Below, piece by piece: positions 29,306 through 38,363 of a stretch of DNA of 64,000 nucleotides. The notes under the pieces were generated by a model. The model made no database searches. It was given only the letters and a program-made list of their open reading frames with translations, and was not told where the DNA came from. Origin of the DNA: Anaerolineae bacterium (lineage in GTDB: Bacteria; Chloroflexota; Anaerolineae; Aggregatilineales; Aggregatilineaceae); NCBI GenBank assembly GCA_018432315.1, contig JAHDLB010000029.1, positions 25,021-89,020 of the forward strand, written 5' to 3'. A program made the translations under genes and the position numbers. The first letter of the stretch is position 1. Every line of letters begins with the position of its first letter.

Positions 29306-32059
29306 ATGATGAAACGACGATTATGGCTTGTAGCCGGTCTGCTGGTTCTGGCTTTGGTGGCGGCGCTGGTTGGGCCGGCGCACGGCGGGACCGTGCGGGC
29401 CCAGGGCGATTCGTCGCGCGTGCGCTTCTTGCACGCCGTGCCGGGCGCGCCAAATGTGGATGTCTATTTCGATGGCAGCCTGGCGGTTGCCGGTCTGTCG
29501 TATGGCTCGGCGACGCCGCACATGACCGTCGCGGCAGGCGATCACCAGGTGGCGCTGCGCCAGGCGGGCAGCGATCCTTCGGCTGCCGCGCTGCTCGAGG
29601 TGACAGTGCCGCTGGCGCCCGACCTCGCGTTCACGGTGGTCGCGCAAGGGACGCCGGGTGCCCTGGAGGGCGGGCTTTACGAAGACATTTTGGACGAGCT
29701 TGAGCCCGGTTTCGCCCGCCTGACGGCGATTAACACGATTGCCGACGCGCCCGCGCTGGATGTGCTGACGACAGAGGGCGGCCCGCTGCTGCAAGGCGTG
29801 GGTTACGGCGCCCAGTTCGGCACGGTGAACATTCCCGCCGATCAGAAGGATCTGACGATCGTCCCGGCGGGCGGCGCAGTCGAGAGCGCGATCGCGCCGG
29901 TTGGCCCCGTGTCGTTGACCAGCGGCGTGCTGTATACGATCGTGTCGCTGGGCACGCTGGACGGCGACGTGACGCCCTCGCCGTTGGTGCTGGCGACGCC
30001 GGTGAACGGCGCCGCCGATTCGGTTCGCGTGCGGCTCGCGCACGGCAGCCCGGACGCGCCCGCGGTGGACGTCTACGCGAATGACACGCTGATCGCGCCG
30101 TCGCTGGGGCTGGGGCAGATGACGCCGCACATCCCGCTCCCGGCGGGCGACTATGCTGTGGCGCTGCGCCCGGCAGGCGCCGCCCCGGCGGATGAGCCGG
30201 TCTTCACGGCGGACGTCTCGCTGAGCGCGGATGCCTCGGCGGTGACAGTCGTGGTCACGGGCGAGTTGGAGGACGGCTCGATGGCGCTGGCGTCCTACCT
30301 GGACGACGTGGCGGATGTGACGCCCGAATCGGCGCGCATTGCGGTCATGAACGCCGTGCCCGGCGCGACAGCCACGGTGACGCTCGCCGATGAGGCCGCG
30401 ACGGTGCTGGCCTCGGCGCTGGCCGAGACGGAGCAGGGCGACGCGATCGACGTGGCGCCGGGTAATTACATGCTGTCGGCCAGCGTGCAGGACGTGGACA
30501 CGCCGGTCGACGTGGTCGTGCCCGAAGAAACCTACGCCGGTGGCATGTACTACACCGTGCTGGTCTTTGGCGGCGGCGCGGCGGGAGCACCGATTGATGC
30601 CCGCGTGGCCGGCACCGCGATCGCGGTCGAGGCGGGCAGCCTGCCCGGCTCGGGCGGCGGCGTGATGGTGGCGGATGTGCCGCCGGCGGAGGAGCCGACG
30701 GAAGCTCCCGTGATGGAAGCGACCGAGGAACCGCCCGCTGAAGTGACCGAGGAAGCGCCGCCGGCTGCCGAACCGACCGAGGAAGCACCCCCCGTAGAGG
30801 AGCCGTCCGAAGTCGTCGAGGCGCCGCCCGTCGAGGAGCCGACCGAGACTGAGCTTGTGATCGATCCGGAAAGCGCCGAAACCAGCACCGAGATCGTGGA
30901 ATCACCGCCCGCCGATGTCCAGGCCCAGCCCACCGCCGCGCCGCAGCCGCTGGCAACGCAGGAGCCGGTTCCGATCGCGTACGTGGAGCTGAATCCGGGC
31001 GCGAACCTGCACTGCCGCGAGTATCCCAGCGCGACGGCGAAATCGTTGGGGCTGATCCCCAGCGGGGCGACGCTGACAGTGCTCGGCAAGACCGGCGAGC
31101 CGATCGTGCCCGACACTGGCGACCCGACGCCCGAGCCGACGCCGGTCGTGGAGACGCTGCAAGACCTGTGGCTGTCGGTGCGGTGGGACCCGCCGACGGG
31201 TGGTTTCCTGCGCTGCTGGGTGGCGGCGGAATATCTGCGCGTCGAGTTCCGCGGGCAACTGCTCGACGAGCTGGAAGAACTGCTCGAACTCCCCGAAGAG
31301 CCGTTCAACCTGCCGGGAGAGGCGGTCGATACGGATATCCAGCCGCCCACGCCGGTGTATGATGCCATTCTGGCGACCGTCAACCTGGACCCCGGCGTGA
31401 GCCTGCAGCTCCGCCGCTTCCCGCAGACGGACGCCGAGGCGCTGGATCGCGTGCCGGCGGGCGCGCAGCTTGAGGTGCTGGGCTACGTCGAATCGCCCAG
31501 CGAGGGTCTGGTGGGCCAGCCGGTCGATCCCAACTGGATTCGCGTGCGCTACCTGAAGGAGAACGGCGGCGCGACGGTGGGCTGGGTGTCGGCGCAGTAC
31601 GTGACGCTGAGCCATCGCGACCGCGCGATCGAGATCACCGATCTGACGGTGCTCGACCCGGAGGAAGCGGGCTTTTACGAAACCCCAGGCCAGCAGCCGT
31701 TCATCCCGATCGAGCAGCAGGAGATCGTGGGCGTCGTGACACTTGATCCCGGCGCGAACCTGAACCTGCGCGACCGTCCCAACCCGGATGGGTTCGTGGT
31801 GGTCGGCGTGCCAAGCGGCGACGTGGTGACGGTCAACGGGCGCAACGGGGACGGCACCTGGGTGCAGGTCACCTACGAAACGGGTACCGGCCCGCTGGAG
31901 GGCTGGGTGGCGGCGCAGTACCTGACGATCACCCAAGGCGGCCAGCCGGTGAATCTGTCCACGCTCGCCAACCTGTCCGATGAGCCGGACGCGCTGACCG
32001 GTGAAGCGCCCCCGGCGGATGCCGAACCCGCCGAGGAAGAGGCGCCGGCGGAAGGATAA
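29306..32059 (+). CDS. Large secreted DUF4397 plus SH3b-repeat surface protein
   Basis: 917 aa. A signal peptide (residues 1-33, ending RAQG) follows a GAGGAG site. Residues 36-445 hold four DUF4397-like units in two pairs, e.g. RVRFLHAVPGAPNVDVYFDG and RVRLAHGSPDAPAVDVYAND. Residues 454-550 are a low-complexity Glu/Pro/Thr linker made of PTEE-like repeats. Three bacterial SH3 (SH3b) units follow, near 553-648, 687-770 and 805-885, each opening like VELNPGANLHCRE, VNLDPGVSLQLRR or VTLDPGANLNLRD and ending with WVAAEYL, WVSAQYV or WVAAQYL. SH3b domains commonly bind peptidoglycan or cell-wall polymers, so the protein may span from wall to medium. The acidic tail (PAEEEAPAEG) has no membrane anchor. 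Confidence 0.9.
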   Translation: MMKRRLWLVAGLLVLALVAALVGPAHGGTVRAQGDSSRVRFLHAVPGAPNVDVYFDGSLAVAGLSYGSATPHMTVAAGDHQVALRQAGSDPSAAALLEVTVPLAPDLAFTVVAQGTPGALEGGLYEDILDELEPGFARLTAINTIADAPALDVLTTEGGPLLQGVGYGAQFGTVNIPADQKDLTIVPAGGAVESAIAPVGPVSLTSGVLYTIVSLGTLDGDVTPSPLVLATPVNGAADSVRVRLAHGSPDAPAVDVYANDTLIAPSLGLGQMTPHIPLPAGDYAVALRPAGAAPADEPVFTADVSLSADASAVTVVVTGELEDGSMALASYLDDVADVTPESARIAVMNAVPGATATVTLADEAATVLASALAETEQGDAIDVAPGNYMLSASVQDVDTPVDVVVPEETYAGGMYYTVLVFGGGAAGAPIDARVAGTAIAVEAGSLPGSGGGVMVADVPPAEEPTEAPVMEATEEPPAEVTEEAPPAAEPTEEAPPVEEPSEVVEAPPVEEPTETELVIDPESAETSTEIVESPPADVQAQPTAAPQPLATQEPVPIAYVELNPGANLHCREYPSATAKSLGLIPSGATLTVLGKTGEPIVPDTGDPTPEPTPVVETLQDLWLSVRWDPPTGGFLRCWVAAEYLRVEFRGQLLDELEELLELPEEPFNLPGEAVDTDIQPPTPVYDAILATVNLDPGVSLQLRRFPQTDAEALDRVPAGAQLEVLGYVESPSEGLVGQPVDPNWIRVRYLKENGGATVGWVSAQYVTLSHRDRAIEITDLTVLDPEEAGFYETPGQQPFIPIEQQEIVGVVTLDPGANLNLRDRPNPDGFVVVGVPSGDVVTVNGRNGDGTWVQVTYETGTGPLEGWVAAQYLTITQGGQPVNLSTLANLSDEPDALTGEAPPADAEPAEEEAPAEG

Positions 32060-32091
32060 CACGCCGCTGGCTCATCCCTCGACAGCAAAAG

Positions 32092-32125
32092 AAAGACCCC
32101 GCTCGGTGTTGAGTGGGGTCTTTTC
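32092..32125. terminator. Bidirectional rho-independent terminator
   Basis: The stem AAAGACCCC / GGGGTCTTT, continued by CTC / GAG, is flanked by T-rich sequence on the plus strand (TTTTCTT) and by A-rich sequence giving T-rich on the minus strand. It separates the convergent SH3b and DsbA-like genes. Confidence 0.85.
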
Positions 32126-32158
32126 TTCTGGAATGTGCCGCCTGTGGCGGGATGCGCG

Positions 32159-33055
32159 TTACTGGGCGTTGCGGTTGGCGGCTTCGGTCAGCGCCACCAG
32201 CGTTTCGTACGCCCGGCTGGGGGCCTTGGACCAGTTCACACCGTCATAGCTGATCAGGACGGTCGGGGTGCCGGTCACGCCGTTGTCCTGCGCGAACGTC
32301 GTGTGGCTCGTCAGCAGGTTGAGGTATTTGGCCGAGCTCACGCAGTCGACGATGTCCTCACTATCCAACCCCATGCTGTCCGCGGAGTCTTTGATCTGCG
32401 AGAGCGAAAACGCCGACTGGATGCCCATCGAGCTCGCCAGCCGGAACAGCTCGGAGCTCATCTCCCAGAATGCACCCTGTTCGCCCGCGCACAGCGCCGC
32501 CTGCGAGGCGGTCTGCGAATAGACCTGGCCGGTCCCGGTCGTCATGACGAATCCGAAGCTGGCCTGCCCATCCATCACGTAGTTTTCCATGAACCGCTTG
32601 AGATCGCCCTGGTGAAAATCCTGGCAGTGCGAGCAGGCGTAATCGGAGACGGTCACGAAATGAATGGGCGCGTTGGGGTCGCCCAGGAAGGCCACGCCGT
32701 TCTGGTTGAAGCCGCGCACCACGCCCGGCGCGCCGTGCGAGTCGGCGTCCAGGGTGCGGACGCCTTCGCTTTCGTTACCATCCAGCACCGGGTTAGTGGA
32801 CAGGTTCCCGGCGAACGGCACGCAGTATTCGGGGAATTCCTCGCAACTCACCGCTTTGACCGCGCCGGCTTCGCGGTAGTTGAAATACACCACCAACCCC
32901 GCCGCCACAACGGTGATCAGCAGCGTCAGGGCGAGCGCGTTGAAATGCCGCCGGTACTGCTCCTGGCGCTGGCGGCGCGTTTTGCCCACACGGAACGACG
33001 CCCGCTGGCGCCAGGGGATGGGGCTTTGTTTTTCGGCAGTGTCGTGTGTTGCCAT
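32159..33055 (-). CDS. Membrane-anchored DsbA-family thiol-disulfide oxidoreductase
   Basis: 298 aa. A basic cytoplasmic start is followed by one membrane helix (FNALALTLLITVVAAGLVVYF, about residues 38-58) and an extracytoplasmic thioredoxin-fold domain. The active site is CSHC in SDYACSHCQDFH near residue 140; cis-Pro is in GTPTVLISYDG. The large helical insert contains two further Cys (LCAGEQG and VDCVSSA). It resembles the BdbD/DsbA group of Gram-positive bacteria, which oxidise exported proteins. No partner DsbB/VKOR gene is nearby. CydDC thiol export could influence its redox state, but this is inference. Confidence 0.9.
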   Translation of the reverse strand: MATHDTAEKQSPIPWRQRASFRVGKTRRQRQEQYRRHFNALALTLLITVVAAGLVVYFNYREAGAVKAVSCEEFPEYCVPFAGNLSTNPVLDGNESEGVRTLDADSHGAPGVVRGFNQNGVAFLGDPNAPIHFVTVSDYACSHCQDFHQGDLKRFMENYVMDGQASFGFVMTTGTGQVYSQTASQAALCAGEQGAFWEMSSELFRLASSMGIQSAFSLSQIKDSADSMGLDSEDIVDCVSSAKYLNLLTSHTTFAQDNGVTGTPTVLISYDGVNWSKAPSRAYETLVALTEAANRNAQ

Positions 33056-33108
33056 GATGTCTCTTCTTCTCCGTTACAGCACATTCGGTCCGTCACCAAG
33101 TTATATCA

Positions 33109-33136
33109 AATCTATCGTGAAGGCGGTAACTGTCAA
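33109..33136 (-). promoter_or_regulatory. Promoter of the DsbA-like gene
   Basis: On the minus strand a consensus TTGACA (33131-33136) and TAGATT (33109-33114) are spaced by 16 bp, 54 bp before the start codon. Confidence 0.55.
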
Positions 33137-33241
33137 AATTCGGCGCGGGGAGGTGGGCGCGACCAAACGCGGCGAATCGGCCCCGGACATGGTATACTCG
33201 CAGGCTCCTAAGGACCTTATTAACAACTCGACGAGGGTACG

Positions 33242-34564
33242 ATGCGCGCGACGGATATTATCGAAAAGAAACGCGATGGTGGCGAGCTGACCGCCGGCGA
33301 AATCCGCTGGTTTGTGGACGGTTACACCCGCGATGAGATACCTGATTACCAGGCGGCGGCCTGGCTCATGGCGGTGTTTCTGCGCGGCATGTCCGCGCGC
33401 GAGACGCTCGATCTCACCCAAGCGATGGCCGACAGCGGCGACCGGCTGGACCTCTCGCCGGTGATCCCCTACGCCGTGGACAAACACTCGACCGGCGGGG
33501 TGGGCGATAAAGTGTCGCTGGTGGTGCTGCCGCTGGTCGCGGCGGCGGGCGTCCCGGTCGCCAAGATGAGCGGGCGCGGGCTGGGGTTCACCGGCGGGAC
33601 CATTGACAAGCTGGAATCGATCGCCGGGTACCGCGTCCAGCTCAGCGACGAGGACTTCATGCAGCAGGTGCGCGATTACGGGATCGTGCTGTGCGGGCAG
33701 ACGAAAAGCCTCGCCCCTGCCGACGGCAAGCTGTACGCCCTGCGCGACGTGACGGGGACGGTGCCCAGCCTGCCGCTGATTGCCAGCAGCATCATGAGCA
33801 AAAAACTGGCGGCGGGCGCCAACGCCATCGTGCTCGACGTCAAGGTGGGCAAGGGCGCGTTCATGAAAGGCGTCGACGAGGCGCGCGCGCTGGCCCAGAT
33901 CATGGTCGGGATCGGGGTCGGGGCCGGGCGCGAGATGGTGGCGCTGTTGTCGGACATGAACCAGCCGCTGGGCTACGCGGTCGGCAACGCGCTGGAGGTG
34001 CGCGAGGCCATCGACGCGCTGCGCGGCGACGGTCCGCCCGATCTGCGCGAGCACTGCCTCGTCGTGGGCGGGCACATGGTGCGCCTGGGGCGGCAGGATA
34101 CGCGGGCGGGCGCGCTCGACGAAGCCATCGCGGAGCTGGCGGACCTGATGGACAACGGGGGCGGCCTGGCGAAATTCCGCGAGCTGGTGAGCGCCCAGGG
34201 CGGCGACGTGTCGATGATCGATGATCCGGACCGGCTGCCGCGCGCCCGGCTGGTCGAAGACGTGCCCGCTGGGGCGGATGGATTCGTGGCCGAAGTCGAC
34301 GCGCTGACCGTCGCCCAGGCGAGCCTGGAACTGGGCGCGGGGCGCGCGCGCAAGTCCGATCCGGTCGATCCGGCGGTAGGTGTCGTCGTGCGCTGCAAGG
34401 TGGGCGATCGCGCACGCGCAGACGATCCGCTGTTCACGATTCACGCCAACGACGAGGCGATGTTGGCCCGCGCGCGGGAGCTGCTGCGGCAGGCGGTGCG
34501 CTTTTCGGAGAGCAGGCCGCAACCTTTGCCGGCCTTTTACGATACACTATATAAAGAAGCCTAG
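33242..34564 (+). CDS. Pyrimidine-nucleoside phosphorylase
   Basis: 440 aa. DIIEKKRDGGELTAGEIRWFVDGYT is the typical N-terminus, KHSTGGVGDKVSLV is the phosphate-binding signature of thymidine/pyrimidine phosphorylases, and KMSGRGLGFTGGTIDKLE follows. The length and the C-terminal domain (GVVVRCKVGDRARADDPLFTIHAND) fit the family. It splits uridine, thymidine and related nucleosides with phosphate to give the base and ribose- or deoxyribose-1-phosphate. A TATACT box at 33193-33198 may be its -10. DeoA and Pdp types cannot be separated from this sequence alone. Confidence 0.94.
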   Translation: MRATDIIEKKRDGGELTAGEIRWFVDGYTRDEIPDYQAAAWLMAVFLRGMSARETLDLTQAMADSGDRLDLSPVIPYAVDKHSTGGVGDKVSLVVLPLVAAAGVPVAKMSGRGLGFTGGTIDKLESIAGYRVQLSDEDFMQQVRDYGIVLCGQTKSLAPADGKLYALRDVTGTVPSLPLIASSIMSKKLAAGANAIVLDVKVGKGAFMKGVDEARALAQIMVGIGVGAGREMVALLSDMNQPLGYAVGNALEVREAIDALRGDGPPDLREHCLVVGGHMVRLGRQDTRAGALDEAIAELADLMDNGGGLAKFRELVSAQGGDVSMIDDPDRLPRARLVEDVPAGADGFVAEVDALTVAQASLELGAGRARKSDPVDPAVGVVVRCKVGDRARADDPLFTIHANDEAMLARARELLRQAVRFSESRPQPLPAFYDTLYKEA

Positions 34565-34663
34565 TGCGAAGAGGCCGCAGCAGTCACCATGGCGATCTGG
34601 AATGCGATCGGCGCAATTGACAAAGCCCTGAAAGTGCTCACCGTGACAGAAGGAGTGCTCAAG

Positions 34664-34978
34664 ATGACCGACAATCAAGAACCGACCGGTAAAGAGAAGC
34701 GTACGTTCAAGGAAGAGATTGAGCTTGAGGGACGCCAGCTTGTGGACCGCGTCAAGGAACTGCTGCGCGAAGGCAACGTGCGCAAGCTGAGCGTCAAGGA
34801 TGCGGACGGCAAATACCTGCTGGAGATCCCGCTGACCGTCGGCGTGGTGGCCGGTGGCGTGTTCATGCTGTACGCGCCGGTGGCGGCGGCGCTGGGTGCC
34901 ATCGCGGGCCTGCTGGCGAACGTGAAGATCGAGATCGTGCGCGAAGTTGACGACGACGATCCGCCCGGCGACGCGTGA
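34664..34978 (+). CDS. DUF4342 domain protein
   Basis: 104 aa. The ATG at 34664 follows AGGAG by 8 nt; an in-frame ATG at 34589 has no ribosome site. A charged helix (EEIELEGRQLVDRVKELLREGNV) leads to a beta part (KLSVKDADGKYLLEIPLTVGV) and a membrane-like hydrophobic segment (VAGGVFMLYAPVAAALGAIAGLL) followed by IEIVREV and an acidic tail. This matches the DUF4342 family, small proteins of unknown function often in Firmicutes and Chloroflexota. It is 99 bp after the phosphorylase gene. Confidence 0.85.
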   Translation: MTDNQEPTGKEKRTFKEEIELEGRQLVDRVKELLREGNVRKLSVKDADGKYLLEIPLTVGVVAGGVFMLYAPVAAALGAIAGLLANVKIEIVREVDDDDPPGDA

Positions 34979-34998
34979 TCCGGTCCGGGCAGAACAGC

Positions 34999-35046
34999 GC
35001 CAGCCGCGCCATGTGAGTCGACTCGCTGGCGCGGCTGGTGTTTTTT
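34999..35046 (+). terminator. Rho-independent terminator after DUF4342
   Basis: A long stem (CCAGCCGCGCCA with TGGCGCGGCTGG) around a 15-nt loop, followed by TTTTTT at 35041-35046. Confidence 0.85.
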
Positions 35047-35055
35047 ACGCGCGGC

Positions 35056-36213
35056 TCACGGGCAGGTGAACGCCGCGTGATCGGCCTGTTGCTCCAGCGT
35101 GAAGAATTCGTGCCGCCCGTCGTTGTTGCACCCGGCGCGGAAGTAGAAGTATTCGGTCACCGCCGGGTTCAGCACGGCGTTGATCGATCCCAGGCCGGGC
35201 GACGCGATCGGGCCGGGCGGCAGCCCCTCGTTGAGGTAGGTGCTGTACGACTGGTTGGGCACCCCCGCCAGGCCGTAATAGTCCGCCTGCGTGATCTGCG
35301 GCCACCACGAGCCGTCGCGCGTGCTGCCGATGGCGTACTGCACGGTGGGATCGGCGTCCAGGCGCATGGGCAGGCGCAGCCGGTTGAGGTACACCGAGGC
35401 GATGATGGGCGCTTCGTCGGCGGCGACGGTTTCGCGCTCGACGATGGAGGCCATCGTCACGACCTCGTACATCGTGAGTCCCTGGTCCGCCGCCTGCTGG
35501 ATCATGGCGTCGGTGACGTTGAGGTTGAACGCGGCGAGCATTTCGTCGCGCAGCTCGAAGGGCGTGATGCCCGGCTTGAGCTGGTAGGTGGCCGGGAACA
35601 GGAATCCCTCCAGCGATGGGGGCTGCCCGTTGCTCATCACGTCCGGGATGCCCACGCGCGCCTTGAAGTCCGGCGGGATGGCCGCGCCCGGCCCGACCAC
35701 GCCCAGGAAGTCGCTGCCGGAGAAATCGAGCAGCGGGTTCTGGTCGATGATGTCCGCGATCTGCTCGATGCGCCAGCCCTCGAGCGTCAGCAGGGGGATG
35801 GTGGCCGCGCTGGCGTCGGTGAGGGTATAGGCGATCTCTTCGAGCGTCTGCGTCTGCTGGAGGAAGTACGTGCCCGCTTCGAGCTGGCTGTCCAGGCCGT
35901 AATACTGCACGTAGTCCACGAACAGACCGGCATTGGTGATCAGGCTCTGGGCCAGCAGGTTGTCCGCGATGGCGCTGGCGGTGTCGCCCGGCAGAATCTC
36001 AAACTTGCGGAACTGGGGATCGGCGCCGGCGGGGCGGGTGAGTTCATCTTCGTGCCGCTCCAGGCTGATGCGAAGCTGGATGGCCTTGAGCGGGTTCAGC
36101 CCTTCCTGGCGCGCCCATAGGAACAGCCCCGCGCCGGCGACGCACGCCACCAGCACGATTCCCAAAACCACGACGAGCACGACGGCGACCAGATTGCGAG
36201 AGGTTTGTGTCAT
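35056..36213 (-). CDS. mltG: Endolytic murein transglycosylase MltG
   Basis: 385 aa. The ATG at 36213 has GGAG 6 nt upstream (a GTG one codon earlier is less likely). One N-terminal membrane helix anchors the protein (LVAVVLVVVLGIVLVACV), then a LysM-like region (FEILPGDTASAIADNL) precedes the catalytic YceG domain with the catalytic Glu in MASIVERETV and the MRLDADPTVQYA and GLPPGPIASPGLGSI motifs. It cuts nascent peptidoglycan strands next to the membrane and sets glycan length. It is the last gene of alaS, baseplate-J-like, ruvX, mltG, with a 120-bp gap after ruvX. Confidence 0.94.
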   Translation of the reverse strand: MTQTSRNLVAVVLVVVLGIVLVACVAGAGLFLWARQEGLNPLKAIQLRISLERHEDELTRPAGADPQFRKFEILPGDTASAIADNLLAQSLITNAGLFVDYVQYYGLDSQLEAGTYFLQQTQTLEEIAYTLTDASAATIPLLTLEGWRIEQIADIIDQNPLLDFSGSDFLGVVGPGAAIPPDFKARVGIPDVMSNGQPPSLEGFLFPATYQLKPGITPFELRDEMLAAFNLNVTDAMIQQAADQGLTMYEVVTMASIVERETVAADEAPIIASVYLNRLRLPMRLDADPTVQYAIGSTRDGSWWPQITQADYYGLAGVPNQSYSTYLNEGLPPGPIASPGLGSINAVLNPAVTEYFYFRAGCNNDGRHEFFTLEQQADHAAFTCP

Positions 36214-36333
36214 CACGAGCTCCGTGAATGCAGCGCATTGTCAGCCGCGATTATAGGTGGAATGCCGCCAGGATAAAAGGCGGGTGGGCACCGATTAAAC
36301 TACGCTGCTGGCCCCGCCGTGGCGTTCGGGACG

Positions 36334-36804
36334 TCACTCGCGCGCCGGTTCGACCGGGTCCGGCCAGGGAAATCCCTCGTCACGCAAGGCATTGAGGAAC
36401 GATTGCAGGATCACGGCGGCGGCGACCGCATCGACGCGGTCGGGGCGCGCGTGCTCCGTCTCGGCCAGCAGTTCCTCGGCTTCCTGTGTCGAATGGCGCT
36501 CGTTCCACAGGTAGACCGGCACATCTACCGCCGCGGCCAGCCGGGATGCCCACAGCCGGACCCGGTCGGCGGCAGTGTAGACGGTGATCTCCGGCGGCGA
36601 TTCCGGCAGGCCGACCACCACCCCGACCGCGTCGTGCTGGCGGATGAGCGCGTCGATGAGCGCGAAATCGGCCTTCTTCGACGTGCGGCGCAGCAGTTGC
36701 AGCGGGCGCGCAATGCTGCCCGTCGGGTCGCTGATCGCCAGCCCGGCGACCTTCAGCCCGTAGTCGATGGCGAGCAAGCGACCGGGAAAGTCGTGGGGTG
36801 TCAT
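36334..36804 (-). CDS. ruvX: Putative pre-16S rRNA nuclease / Holliday junction resolvase-like YqgF
   Basis: 156 aa RNase H-fold protein. LLAIDYGLKVAGLAISDPTG contains the first catalytic Asp, VVGLPES the family Gly-Leu-Pro motif, LWNERHSTQEAEELL the Glu, and RPDRVDAVAAAVILQSFL the last Asp. The family matures the 5' end of 16S rRNA in E. coli and was earlier seen as a Holliday resolvase. Its ATG overlaps the upstream baseplate-J-like stop by 4 bp. Confidence 0.93.
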   Translation of the reverse strand: MTPHDFPGRLLAIDYGLKVAGLAISDPTGSIARPLQLLRRTSKKADFALIDALIRQHDAVGVVVGLPESPPEITVYTAADRVRLWASRLAAAVDVPVYLWNERHSTQEAEELLAETEHARPDRVDAVAAAVILQSFLNALRDEGFPWPDPVEPARE

Positions 36805-38342
36805 GGGGTCGCCACGCTCACGTTGATCCGGATCGGCAGGAACGGCATGCGGGAATACCACGCGGGCCACGTCGCGATCTGGGGCGGCGAGTCCGGATCG
36901 AGCAGCAGCTCGCGCTGCAGCCGGCGGCGGGCTTCGGACACGCTCACCCCGGCGATGCGACTCCGGACGGAATCCGGATCGATCGATTCGGCGATGTTGC
37001 CGGACACGATCATGGCGAATGTCACGCGCCCGTCCGGCGCGATCTGCTCGATGGCGCCGCGCGTGAAGGTCAGCGCGCCGGGCGATACTTCCTGGCCGCG
37101 CTGGATGTACGGCGCGATTCCGGCAAACGCGATTTGGCGGGCGTGCCGCTCGTCGACCACGACGGCCTGCACTTCGGCGCGCAGGTCGAGGCTGACGCTC
37201 TCGGCGACGTCGCCGACCAGCGCGTTGAAGATGGTCCATTCCGGGCGTTCCTGGATGATGGTGACCGATCCGGGGACGAGGAACTGCTCGCCGGAAAGCT
37301 GGTGCAGCAGCGTGTCGCGCGCCCGCTGGAGCACCTGCTGGCGCCCGAGGACGAGCAGCCGCTCGTGGTCCTGCGCGGTGACGGTGGCGCGCTCCTGAAC
37401 CGCTCCGCCAAAGGTTGCGTTCGGATTCGTGACCGATACCACGTCGCCGAAGTTGCCCTCGATGCGGTTGATGGCGCCGGGGTTGACGTTGCCCACCGCG
37501 CCGGCGTGTTCGGGCAGCGCCTGGACCGGCACCTGCACTTCGACATCTTCGCCGGCGGGCAGGGTGGTTTCGATCAGCGTTTCGAAGCGGATCGGGAAGA
37601 CGTCGCTGGTGGCGACGACCGTGCCCAGCGGGATGACCAGCGGCTCGTCCGCCAGATTGGTGAGCGTGACAAGGCCCTGGGCGAGCGATGCGCCAGCCGA
37701 TTCGACGCCCGACGATTCGATGGTCACGCGGCTGGTGGCCTGCAAGGTGACGACCGCCGCCGGCATCCGGAAGTTTTCGATGTCCACGTCGGCCAGGTCC
37801 GGGTCGGCAGTGATCGAGACGGTCTCGTAAACCTGACGGCTGGCGGGCGTGAGCGTGACTCGGGCGCTGGGCGCGACCAGCACGAAGCCGAACAGGATCG
37901 CCAGCACCAGCGCGCCGAACACCGTCCAGCGGACCGCCTGACGCCAGCGCATTCCCGCCGGGGTGGCCGGTCCTTCGCGCAGGCGGGTGACGTGCTCGGC
38001 CAGCGCGGCCTGTTCGTAGGGGTCGCGAGGCTCGATGAACGCCTTGTCGCGCGGATGTTTCCAGCGCTGGCGGCGGGCGGCTTTCGCGTTAGGGAAAACA
38101 GAGATCTCCAGGTCGCGGGCGTGCTCGATCACGACCGGGTCGCGCGTGACCAGGGCGATGCGGATGCCGAGGCGGATGGCGTGGCGCTGCACCAGCCGCA
38201 GGTCCAGCTTGCGCCGCAAGACGCTGCCCTCGCTCGGCCAGACGAGCAGGGCGTAGCGCGCGGTGACGAACGCCAGCCGATCGCGAGTCGAGACCGCGTC
38301 GTCGTGTCGTTCGAGCTGGAGAATGTGCAGCTTGTCAGCCAT
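36801..38342 (-). CDS. Membrane-anchored baseplate J/gp47-like protein
   Basis: 513 aa. Residues 1-110 form a cytoplasmic Rossmann-like unit (ARYALLVWPSEGSVLRRKLDLR, then RIALVTRDPVVIEHARDLEI). One membrane helix follows (VFGALVLAILFGFVLVAPSARV, about residues 138-158). The external part begins LTPASRQVYETVSITADP and includes the Baseplate_J-type segment (LPEHAGAVGNVNPGAINRIEG; FGGAVQERATVTAQDHERLL). Proteins of this design are annotated in Chloroflexota and other Gram-positive-type genomes without known function. There is no tail tube, sheath or other phage gene here, so a real contractile apparatus is unlikely. It is fixed between alaS and ruvX with a 56-bp gap and a 4-bp overlap. Confidence 0.82.
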   Translation of the reverse strand: MADKLHILQLERHDDAVSTRDRLAFVTARYALLVWPSEGSVLRRKLDLRLVQRHAIRLGIRIALVTRDPVVIEHARDLEISVFPNAKAARRQRWKHPRDKAFIEPRDPYEQAALAEHVTRLREGPATPAGMRWRQAVRWTVFGALVLAILFGFVLVAPSARVTLTPASRQVYETVSITADPDLADVDIENFRMPAAVVTLQATSRVTIESSGVESAGASLAQGLVTLTNLADEPLVIPLGTVVATSDVFPIRFETLIETTLPAGEDVEVQVPVQALPEHAGAVGNVNPGAINRIEGNFGDVVSVTNPNATFGGAVQERATVTAQDHERLLVLGRQQVLQRARDTLLHQLSGEQFLVPGSVTIIQERPEWTIFNALVGDVAESVSLDLRAEVQAVVVDERHARQIAFAGIAPYIQRGQEVSPGALTFTRGAIEQIAPDGRVTFAMIVSGNIAESIDPDSVRSRIAGVSVSEARRRLQRELLLDPDSPPQIATWPAWYSRMPFLPIRINVSVATP

Positions 38343-38363
38343 CAGTTCACCGCGCCAGGGGCT

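Noticed and set aside
36801..38342. Prophage or contractile tail remnant
   Set aside because: Only one baseplate-J-like gene exists, it has a membrane helix, and its neighbours are housekeeping genes.
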